Source: Opisthorchis felineus
Lineage: Eukaryota > Platyhelminthes > Trematoda > Opisthorchiida > Opisthorchiidae
Reading direction: 5' to 3'
NCBI GenBank assembly: GCA_004794785.1
Contig: SJOL01002009.1
Span: forward strand, 5,712-69,711
DNA: 64,000 nt
The position numbers and the translations under genes are program-made. Each line of letters begins with the position of its first letter. The stretch's first letter is position 1. Below are positions 36,210-45,711 of the stretch, piece by piece. The notes beneath the pieces are model-generated. The model saw only the letters and a list, made by a program, of their open reading frames with translations. It did no database searches and had not been told where the DNA came from.

Positions 36210-36440
36210 TCCGAAGTAAGCTCTCTTGTTGGCGAAATACACAAACACTTGCAAATCTCATTGTCGTAAACGAGGCTTGATTGAATATCTCGTTTGTGTT
36301 ATTGTTCCACTGAGTGTGCCACGCAAAGACCACCTCATGCTTCAGTTAGTGCGTTTAGTTGAAGAATATCACAACTGACATATTCATTTAGGTCTCCAGC
36401 TAACGCCAGCATAATTTGAAATTGAGTGTGTTAACCAGTT
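36210..36440. repeat. Foldback repeat family RX, decayed copy
   Basis: It retains family blocks (AACGAGGCTTGATTGAATATCTCGTTTGTG and GTTTAGTTGAAGAATATCAC) with the same order of arms as the 32.7 kb copy, but much mutated. Confidence 0.6.
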
Positions 36441-36629
36441 GCGTACAATTTGGTGTCCAAGTAGAACGCAACATTGATTGAATCTCGGGAACTACACCTA
36501 CCTGATGAGCCCGAAGAAGGATAAAACCGACACTAGGCTATTGGTGAGTTTTCAGAAACCTTGCAATCAGTGTACTGTTATCCAATGACATGCTTGTTGT
36601 CTTCGCTCATCTGTGACCGATGGTGCGGT

Positions 36630-39215
36630 CAACCTAAGCAGACCCGCTTACAGACATACTACCTAAACGCGTACACTTCGGATGCCGTAGGCAGAGAAAA
36701 TCAGCTGGACTCTACTTCGATCTGCTACCGAACCACCTGACTTAAATCTGCCACCTTGACGTGGTGGTCGGGCTTGAGTGCTGCAATGATCCCGTGGGCT
36801 TCACCGGCTGGAACTTCGTTCCACAGGTTCTTGTTTATAGTGTCGGCCTATGCCCCAACGGATTGCAGTTCTGACGCTGAGAAGGATACTTTCTATCGAG
36901 GTTTATTCGGGCTCATTAGTCGAAGAAGAATCTCTGACATTGTGATCCTTGCGGGGGGTGTGAATGCCCAAGTCGGTCGTCTGAGCTCCTTCGAATCACA
37001 TCTGGGTTGTCGCATCGGAGTCGATGTTGGTCGTGCATACAACGGACGGCGGCTCATCCAATTGTGTGCTGATCATCAACTGTTTCTAACCAGCGCAAAC
37101 TTTCTGCATAAACGTTCGCATCGCGTAATCTGGAGGCCACCAAGTTCAAATCAGTCATGGACTCATTTGGATCACGTGGCCCTCAGCCACCGGTGGAGAG
37201 CCACAAATCAAGACTGCCGTTTCTTCTGGGGCACCAATCACGTCATGGTGCGTGCCCGCCTAACGGTTCGTCGTAGCCAGAAACATGGCAATCTACTACC
37301 ATCTTCGGAAAACTACTATAGCTCAGCAGTATCGATTCGAGCCAGCTCAACAACTCTCTACAGTGAATAAATACTCTACTGGTAGTGAGCACGTGGACGA
37401 AGCATGGCAGGTTGTGGTAGGAGCTATGCTAGCGGCGTTCAGCGCTGTCTCTCCGGCTTCTCCGATTCGACCACAAGACCACAGGATATCGTCGAGATCG
37501 CTAGTCCTGATGCCCGTAAATCCATACCAGGAGGCAACGAGCACCATGGCGCATGCAAACCTCTCAAACGCCAAACATTGAAGAGCCTAAGGAAAGACCG
37601 AGAGCTCTGGTGGACACTGAAACGCCGGGGAGATGGAGAAGGCTGTTGCTGCCGAAAACAGCCGTGCCCTATATCAACTGGTACGATCGACTGGCCCTAG
37701 GAAAGCAACGGTCGGCGAAACGATAAGTGAAAAAGATGGCTCATTAATTCACTGGCAAAAATTTCGACTGGAAAGATGGGCCGAACACTTCGAAGAACAG
37801 TTCAGCTGGCCTCCTGCAACACAGCCTGTGGAGATAATGCATACGCGCGAATGGAATGTAAACCTTGATCGCCCGAAGGAAGAAGAAATAAAGTACGAAA
37901 TATCCGTGCTAAAACATGAGAAGGTACCAGGATCGGACGGCTTCTATCCAACCCTCTTCAAAGAAGGCGGAGAATCCCTGGTGACCCATCTGACAAAGCT
38001 TACTGGTGTTATATGGAACAAGAACGAAGTGCCTGCAGAATGCGGCATGTCGGCAGTTATCCCTATTTTCAAAAGTTGTACCCGGACGCTGTGTGAAAAC
38101 CACCGTGGCATCAGCCTGGTAGCTGTAACATCGAAAGTGCTCCCTGTTCTTATCCTTCGAAGGTTGACTGAACACAAGGAGAGACAGATCCGCGAAAACC
38201 AAGCTGGGTTCCGTCCGGCAAGAGGACGCGTCGACCACATTTTCACCCTCAGACTGATTCTGCAACAGCTACCTTTCTTCCAGCAACCAATAGTTGTTGT
38301 CTTCCTTGATCTGAAAGCTATCTTTGACTCTATTGCCGTCAGGTACTATGTTAGTGCCTCTGGAGCTAAAGTGTCCCCCGTAAGTTCTTGACCCTTCCTA
38401 AGGCGCTGTACGGCAACTCTCACGGACGTGTGCCGTTCTACGAGAAGCTCTCGCCTGAGTTCACTACATCAAGTGGTTTCAGGCAAGGCTGTCCTTTTTC
38501 ACCTTTCCTCTTCAACTTTGTCGTCTATATCATTATGGAAGAATCACTACCGGCCGCTAATACCTGTGTATTCGAAGTGCTCCCGGGGTGTCCGCTCACA
38601 GATATCGAGTACGCAGACGAAATAGCTGTTGTTGGATCTGATGCCGTCATGATGCAAATAATATTAAATAATCAAAATAATTCTGCCTCACGGTTTGGCA
38701 CGCGCTTCACACCTGCAAAGTGTAAAGTACTGCTGCAAGACTGGGTGGGCTCGAACCCTAATCTCCTGATTTAGGATGAACCGATTAAGGTAGTAGACAA
38801 ATTTGTCTACCTTGGCAGCTGTCTCAGTCCGGGTGGTGTCGGCAAAGGTGCCATTTCCATCCGGATTGGGAAGGCCAGATCAGCTTTTGTGAACCTGCGT
38901 CACCTGTGGCGTAGGTGTGATATCAGCTTATCCTTCAAGAGTCGGGTTTACAATACTGCACTGCCCTCCATATTATTGTAGGGGTCGGAAACATGGACGT
39001 TGCGCGCTGAGGACGTCAAACGAGCTAGGGGAGGTCAAACAACGCCTTGGAAGTGAAGTATGAAAGCCACTATTAGCAAATTTGCCTGCGCTGGTCATTG
39101 TCGTCTCCCTGGATGGGGACCCCGGGACAGCATACGTCAGTAGTTAGAAACATTGTCAGATATGGCACAGTCGCACCTTCAGTGGCACTCGTGCATCCAA
39201 GCTGTTACTTTCAAT
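36630..39215 (+). mobile_element. RTE/CR1-like non-LTR retrotransposon, nearly full length, inactive
   Basis: The plus strand shows, in order, a 5' region and an apurinic endonuclease domain (about 36756-37260). The endonuclease includes FIVSAYAPTD, DIVILAGGVNAQVGRL (usual AGDxNAQVG), GRRLIQLCADHQLFL and WTHLDHVALSHRW. A linker follows, then a reverse transcriptase (37800-38760) with VPGSDGFYPTLFK, ENQAGFRPARGRVDHIFTLR, VVFLDLKAIFDS, TSSGFRQGCPFSPFLFNF and IEYADEIAVVGSD. A C-terminal part follows (KFVYLGSCLSPGG, about 38795-38833, and HCRLPGWGPRDS near 39100). Frameshifts occur near 37370, 37640 and 38390, with stops after them. The catalytic YADD is YADE (38610-38621), so the copy cannot be active. 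The same family occurs at 11.2, 31.1 and 40.6 kb. It ends about 65 bp before the start codon of the next gene. Confidence 0.93.
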
Positions 39216-39281
39216 GCATAGCTCCTCTCCCAATCTTCCCAATGAAAAGTCCATTGACACCCCTTTATTTACGCATCAATT

Positions 39282-39430
39282 ATGTCAGCTCCCGCCTCCA
39301 ATGCGCAGCTACCTACCCCACCTCCCCAAATCATCGGTGAAACTGTGTCAGCTGAAACCGCTGTACGGAAGTACACAGTTTTTACAGCTGGACTTTACTT
39401 GTTCTGCATGCTTCTGTTTTTGGCTGCTGG
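39282..39430 (+). CDS. Exon 1 of an unassigned polytopic membrane protein
   Basis: The ATG at 39282 follows an in-frame stop (TGA, about 39255) and starts MSAPASNAQLPTPPPQIIGE. This is a proline-rich cytosolic-looking tail with no signal peptide. A membrane helix follows (VFTAGLYLFCMLLFLAAG). The exon has 49 codons plus two bases and ends at CTGG|GTATAC (39431). That end fits the one-base start of exon 2 at 43130. A retrotransposon remnant ends about 65 bp upstream, so the 5' untranslated region, if encoded here, is very short or derived from the LINE. A spliced-leader trans-splice site is also possible in flatworms. The family is not recognised. Confidence 0.7.
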
Positions 39431-40560
39431 GTATACTCGCTGTGTGCATATGCACTCCGGTGAATAGAGAAGGTTGAAGCAGCCTTTATTACAAAAATCT
39501 ATTTAACTCTTGGCCGTTTGCATTCCTGATGCATTTATGTTTCGGAATTCGGCGTCTTGAGTTTCTTGGTTAACAATAGTGGTTGGATGCAGTCACGCTA
39601 ATCCCCTTTGTTTCGGGATTATTGAGCAGGCGTGAAATGATGCGAATCAGGATATTCAGATGAAGGGGCTTTGAGGACATAACCAGGAGCGTGATCCAAT
39701 AACAGGCCAGACGCCATGTGGCATAATAATAATATTGGGATGAGACGCGTGGGTGGACTTCAATATGCTATGTGGACATACATTTTGGACAGTTTTAACC
39801 TCACCCTTTCAGTCCGGGTTACAGATTCACGAGCATGAGGTGTGCTCATCTTCAAGAATCCTGTCGTTTTTCTGGGTAATAGGTGATTTTCGCTTAAAGC
39901 GTGTATGTCGCGGTTTTGATCGGTATTGATTCCGTCAGATCTGTTGTTAGCTCCTATCGCAAACTTTTAGTCATTATGCGTATCCATTGAAAGATTCAGG
40001 TCCGATTTCTGCTCAGATTGCTTACTCCTAGGTTAGCACGGCCAGGGCTGCGTTTTTACTGTTCTCTGGCGATTTCAAGTGTTCTAGCTGAAATATATCC
40101 GGCCATAATTAAAACACCTTGTGTGTATAATTCTGTGTCTACGAGGTTCAACCTTAACGAGTATCTACCGACCATTCATACCGTTGTGCTGTATGAATCA
40201 TTGTAGCCGTGACCACATGGATTGTTGAGGTGCTCACGCTAGTATCAATATTCGGTCTACAGTGCACGTATATTATTCCTGTGGGTTGAACGACCAGGAC
40301 TTCTGTGCGCGTGAAAAGACGTGACTCGTTCGCGCGTTCTGTTGGTTTGTGTGATATCATTTACTCCCATTTCTGTTGCTTCTATAGCTGTGCGCCTTGT
40401 TTAGAGTGACTTCTTATCTGCTTGGTCGTAATGATGTGTTACGGTTTGGTAACTGCTCCAAAGAGTCATCAAGCATTTCAATGAATAGTTGATCAGACGT
40501 GTGATTGGGGTATTAGTGGATTTGGTGGAGTGGTTAATTAACTGATGACTGGTGATACTG
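39431..40560. other. Intron 1, first part
   Basis: No repeats or exons recognised here. It lies in the 3.7-kb intron between exons 1 and 2. Confidence 0.5.
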
Positions 40561-40589
40561 CTCAGACGAAATGCCAACAAATCAGATTT

Positions 40590-41560
40590 TCGGTTATCAT
40601 CATCACCATCATCATGATCATCGACAGCATGTCATCAGTGTTCAACGCTGATTCGTTGCCGTACAGCCATGATTTATTTGAAAGCCTTATTGCGAAGAAA
40701 AGAATAGAAGTGGACGGCGAATGGACTTAGTGCTAGCTTAGTACAATCATTCCGAGGTGTTTACACCTCCAGACATTCATTCAGACAATCTAAATAGAAA
40801 CTGACAACAAGAACGCCACTGACATTGATTAGCAGCAACATCTTGCACCATCTCCAACCAGGCGCAGTGGGGGATCACGCGGTCCCCATCCTGGAAGGCG
40901 ATTTGCACCGACAGCACCCAAACGTTTCGTACTGTCTTTCATACCCCTCCGCCATTTCAAGGATTGGCCACCTCTCTGCTTCTGCCACTCTGAATAGGAC
41001 ACAGAAAACAGCACTCTCTTCCATAAACCATAATTTAGCATACGTAATACATGTCCCAACCAACGCATCTTGTGTTGCTGGACACATTCTTCAATGAAAG
41101 TCCCCGTTGCACAATCGAACACTCGCTTTCTAACCTCCTCGTTACGGATTCGCCCACAACAATCTATACGAACTATGGTTCGGAGAGAACGTTTGTCAAA
41201 GACCTGAAGACGTCTCAGTTCCGCTGCTCGAACAGGCCAAACCTCACAGCCGTACAATAAAACAGCCCTTGCTGTAGCCCGATACGCACGTCCCTTGAAG
41301 TTCAGGTATATACTACTTTGACGCGATAAGTTTCTCAAATTAGCGACTCGGCCCTTGCGGATTCGCGCGTTGACTCATCTGTCACACTACAATCAGAAAT
41401 AATGCGACTTACAAGGCCTATAAATCGCTCCACAGACGATCAGAAGTGGAACAGCGGTAATCTCGCTGTACACAGGTCCCACATGCGAGCCCATCGAAAT
41501 ACGGGTAGATGAAATCAACCTTCGTCCCCGGTGTTCACAATGACAGTTCACCATCCGACT
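40590..41560 (-). mobile_element. LINE 3' end (RTE-like), inside intron 1
   Basis: The minus strand has an open C-terminal region, about 41338 to 40829. It contains ARAVLLYGCEVWPVRAAELR, VFDKRSLRTIVRIDCCGR, QHKMRWLGHVLRM and RLPGWGPRDPPL. This is the conserved tail that follows the reverse transcriptase in these elements. Sequence up to about 41560 resembles the 3' side of the 31.1 kb copy. The element ends in an ATC/ATG-type trinucleotide tract (40597-40625 on the plus strand, CATCATCACCATCATCATGA), as is common for RTE 3' ends. It lacks the endonuclease and catalytic core. Confidence 0.9.
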
Positions 41561-42373
41561 GCAGTGCGGTATGCGAAGGTATTCGAAGCTCACCCTTCAG
41601 CCGAATCCAGATAATACTTGGGATATAATTCATGGATATTCACGATACTCTCCTTCTTCATTAGTCCGTTCGTTTGTCCCAAGACCTATTAATAGCGTGG
41701 ACGATCATCACATGGAGTTACTGTCCGCAGGTTCTCACGCGGTTAACATCGGAGTTATAGCCTCCGGCAACCTAGTCTGAATCTACTCTTGGAAAATTCT
41801 TGAGGCAGAAGTTAACAGGAAATCCGATTCAGGGAGAGGATCAGTATGGTGGTGCTCATCACCAAGTTTGTGTTTGTAAGACGCTGTATTTTCCTAGATA
41901 GATAACTTGCTGTTCAATGGCTCACGCATTGCGCACTGGATTCCTGTGTACACTTACCTACCAGTCACTTATTCAGTTCTGACTGTTCACTGAGATTTGA
42001 ACCGTTCATTCTCACCTGCCCAGGCAATCGACTACTGCCATACGTACGCAGCATATTCAACCACTTTGTGTCCTGTGCACATAAGTTGTAAGTGATCTGT
42101 TGGTTCGTGGTGAAGTGGCTTCCTGAACAGGAACCGTTGCTTAGTTTGCGTCACAGGGATTCCTGCAGCACCTTTATTCACTGGTGAAATGCTACTTCCG
42201 TACCAAGCAGATTCTTGTACGTACCTCAGCAAGCGTTTATTGTGTTTTCGATGAGCCGAGGTGTCAGGTTACCATCCGTTTCTCATGCGGTGTGATTATT
42301 TATGTGTTCCTCTGCAGTATTGATCATACACTGGATAATTGGACAGCAACGTAGTCAATACGAATCCTAAGGT

Positions 42374-43274
42374 TTTGGGTATCATTAGTGGCATCAAGCT
42401 ATTTCGCAGTTGCACACAGTCGTACCCGCGATGGGTATGTAACCAAACCTTTCGATCCTCGGAGATCTACACTGACATTTCCAGACAAAAGTTGGAAAAC
42501 CAAGTGTCATCCAACTTCCCTCACCTTCACGACTTGCCGTTTGACTATTATCATTTGGGGATTGGTCATTGTTTCGAGAAACAATAACCAAATTCGTGGG
42601 CATTCAGACAACTTTCCAGGATAGATTGTAATCTTCGTTGTTCAAATATCTGCTCCCACCGATTTTATGCGCATGGCTGATTGCTAATTAACTTGTACTG
42701 TGTTCGCAGAGACTCAATCCTATACGACGCACTACTTTGTTGTGGTTTGTTACCGATATAAGAAGTTGTCCTCCGTCTACGGTCGTTTTCAGCTGGACCC
42801 TTCGAAGCGTAATACTTTATGATTTTTTGTTATGATAAGAAAAATCGTTCAGCTATAGCACCCTTTCGGTGCCTAGCCGCCATGCCACCAGAAGGAAGCA
42901 TGAGGGCTGGTATACTGCCAGGTTGCCCAAGCCTAGACAGGGGAAGTCGAGAGGGGGAGGTCGGTTTTGAACGACGGACCTTCCGGTCAGTAGATTCGCG
43001 CTCTAACCACTTGAGCCATCTCGTTATGATACACATTAGGGGTTGCTTAAAAGAACGACCGCAACTCTGATTCGTACCGAAGTTCTTTTGTGAGTGTCTT
43101 TTAATGCATCTCTCTTTTTTCTCTCTCAGTTTGCTTCTTCTACTGGCCGGCGTCCCGGCTACAGTGTATGTCATTGTGTGTTTGGCTACATCCATCGCAC
43201 TCGAAAAAGACGATCTTTTGGTGGCATTTCGTTACAAGTGGATTATTTCGTCGATGGAGTGGGGCCTGTTGCTC
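42374..43274 (+). repeat. Segmental duplication, copy B
   Basis: Counterpart of 1-692. The left boundary cannot be defined because copy A runs off the window at its first base. The right boundary falls inside exon 2. Copy B is longer mainly because of a SINE (42838-43022) plus its 9-bp target repeat. It holds the intact exon 2 start, so the original gene locus is here or the reading frame has been kept only here. Confidence 0.93.
42838..43022 (-). mobile_element. tRNA-derived SINE, copy 8, inserted after the duplication
   Basis: Full-length reverse-strand copy from AGAAAAATCGTTCAGCTATA to CTCTAACCACTTGAGCCATC. It is bracketed by GTTATGATA at 42829-42837 and 43023-43031. Copy A of the duplication carries a single GTTATGATA at about 447-455 with no SINE, giving a pre-insertion allele. 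It lies in intron 1 about 100 bp before exon 2. Confidence 0.97.
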
Positions 43275-43304
43275 GGCCTTGTGTTATCTGTTCTGTTTGT
43301 ACGG
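43130..43304 (+). CDS. Exon 2 of the unassigned membrane protein
   Basis: The acceptor is TTTTTTCTCTCTCAG (43129). One base completes the split glycine codon from exon 1. Fifty-eight codons follow to the strong donor CGG|GTAAGC (43305), phase 0. It encodes a helix continuous with exon 1 (LLLLAGVPATVYVIVCLATS), a charged loop (IALEKDDLLVAFRYKW) and a second helix (GLLLGLVLSVLFVR). A truncated, frameshifted copy of this exon lies at 551-692. Retention of the frame in this copy against its loss in the other supports it being a real exon. Confidence 0.8.
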
Positions 43305-45633
43305 GTAAGCGCGCATTTTTGAGTTTTATCCATAGATTCTAAGGCGATGCTGATTCCTTTTTTTTAAAACATTTGTACACTGCTTCTCGGTTTTCCATAG
43401 GTGGACCTTGCTGCACGTGACAAATCCTGGCACTGAAATCCTAGATGCAGTCGTCTAAAGAGAAAGTAATCCGTTTAGCGTCGTGTGATGCATATGGTTT
43501 CATTTCGTTTCCAGTACACACGCAGACAAGCTTCATCACTGTCTCATTTTCTTGATCATTAATGCAAACAGCGAACGAGAAACAGGCTACATTCTCCGGA
43601 TCGATTAGAAATCATTGAGATTCTCACACCGTGTCCTTTTGCGCGCCAATTTTTCCACCATGTAAGCGCACCAGGTTAGCATTGCCAACCTGGTGGGAGT
43701 GTAGAATGCAACATCTGTTACCCTAAGTCCCGTGACAAAGATCCCCATAAGCCGCACATGTTTTCAACAGGCGGCTCTTAACGATAAGTCCTCGTGAATC
43801 CGAAGCAGAAACCATTCTACTTGCGTCCTCGTTTTTATTCCGCCACCGATTCACTCTAATGGATGCTGCTCAGCTTTTATCCTCCGTCTTCCAGATAGCT
43901 TGAAGGGCTGTAGATTTTCGACCCATGATCGAACGGGAGCTCCATGGTCGCCTATGATTCATGGCACATTAAGTGGTGTAATCTGCTTAACGAATGAAGC
44001 TGAGGAAAACCTAAACGCTGTAACTGTACTAAGTTACTCATCGAATGTAAAGCTAATCGTCTCATCCACCTACACAGGACATTGATGCTGCAAACTTGAT
44101 TAATCTCAAATGAATGGTTAGTACTTCTGAGCTATCTATTTTCCGAAAATCTGATCCGCTTTCATCCTATAATTCTAGGAACCACCTGAAATGTCGCTTC
44201 AGTTTCTGTTGCCGGCTGGTGGAATTTGTTTTCGAAACGACCGGTTCGCCTCCTCCTATTCCAGAAAGTTGTGCATGACAAAGAGGTTAGGGTGCAAATC
44301 CGAATGGTCCGCATTGGTCAAATAAAGAGATCGCGCGATTTAAGAATCTGTACTTCGAAACACTGTAGTGAAAGCCCCATGAATTGTGGAGGGCTCTGGG
44401 GTAATTCAGTGGTAGTCGTTCCAGTTAACCTTGATGTAGAGCAACTGAATCAGCAACCTTGATAATCCGGGTCCACTGTCGTACTACGTTTCGTCGCCAT
44501 CTTAGGTCGTTTTTCACACTTGACCAGATCTTTAAGCTACTGAACTGAGTCAAAATTCTTGAACCATTACTCCTCAGCAAACGAAATCATAAAAACTAGG
44601 GTGGAAACTATCCTGAGGGAGATGGCCCGCTGCAGGCTGCCTATTGACCCAGCTGGGGCGTTAGACGCTGTTGCTTACGTTGTGCATTTAATTTCTGAGG
44701 TGGATTTTGTAGCGTTTGGACAGTCTAATGCAGTTGGTAGCCTAATAAGACCGAACTTATACCGTGCATCTTCATAGCTATCTTGAGAACTTCCACGGTT
44801 CGCCGTGTATACTGACCAAATACTAGCTTTGATACTCTTCAAGTTGTCATCCTCTCGCTCGTACTTTTCTCCTATGCACTAGTGATCTCCTAATGTTTAA
44901 CGACTAAATTGGGTGCGGAAATGCTGCGAACTTCCTAATTAGCTGTCCTTTCTGCTTGGATTCATTCACTCCTACCCTAAACAGCCTTCGTGAAGTGTCA
45001 AACTAAATGTCCCCAGGCATCAAGAAGACCACTTGAAGGCCTTCAAACAGACACGCTACTAGCCCTATTTTCGTGTAACCTTTCTGTTGATGGACAACGT
45101 GCATTCCACCTTATGAAGAATCTTTTGTTCTGATTATTCAGGTTCAGCCAGCTTGCCGCTCCCCTTAGTGTCATCTCACGTTTGACCTTTCGTGTCGTTC
45201 CCCAGTTATTTTGATTATGCGTGTTTTTCACGACCTAAAAAATCTAGCATTCTGAATTTCCAGTCTTTTTAATGTTTAACTAAATGCAGTGCACGTCCTA
45301 GAATTTCTTTTTCAAATTTTTCAAAATACTTGGTCGTTCTGCCACGACATCTTTAGCCGAAATCGTCCATGTCGCGTCCAGAGCCTTTTCACCCCGTTCC
45401 ACCGGTTTCAAGTTTGAACTTTGAGCAGGACGTACTTCAGTGTTCAAAAACATACTCCAGTATATTGTACGTATTGTGGTAAATCGAATCCAGTACCTCT
45501 GTTGTGGTGTTGTGTGGTTTCGGAATCATTAGCTAGGTTACTGGTATACTTCCTTTTGCGGCTCACAGAAAATTGACCATACTTAGTTCCTGCTGGCTAA
45601 ATAAACCCATTATCCTCCTTTTCTTCCACTCAG
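43305..45633. other. Intron 2
   Basis: About 2.3 kb. Two short open segments (44269-44462 and 44559-44777) have no matching splice signals in phase, so I treat the whole as intron. Confidence 0.5.
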
Positions 45634-45711
45634 ATGGACTTCACACTTCTTGGCATACCATCACTCTTCTGCTCCGTCGTTTATGCAACGTGCACATGCC
45701 TTCTTACTCAA
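45634..45711 (+). CDS. Exon 3 of the unassigned membrane protein (3' limit uncertain)
   Basis: The acceptor TTTTCTTCCACTCAG (45633) is excellent and the phase (0) fits exon 2. The first 26 codons, MDFTLLGIPSLFCSVVYATC and CLLTQ, continue a membrane helix. The donor could be CAA|GTACGG (45712), as annotated. Alternatively the frame stays open to about 45890 with plausible charged sequence (RFSNSLREAIEPSQPDLL, KKLKMFLIRARTRFMLMKYG), so a longer exon ending near 45865 is quite possible. A further small exon may begin after ACATTGCAG (45904, FALSVEYTPVSKGPTLVP). Both versions can join the exon at 51325 in phase 0. Transcript data would decide. Confidence 0.6.

Noticed and set aside
40590..40640. 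CRISPR-like or regulatory repeat
   Set aside because: It is a trinucleotide microsatellite at the end of a LINE in eukaryotic DNA.
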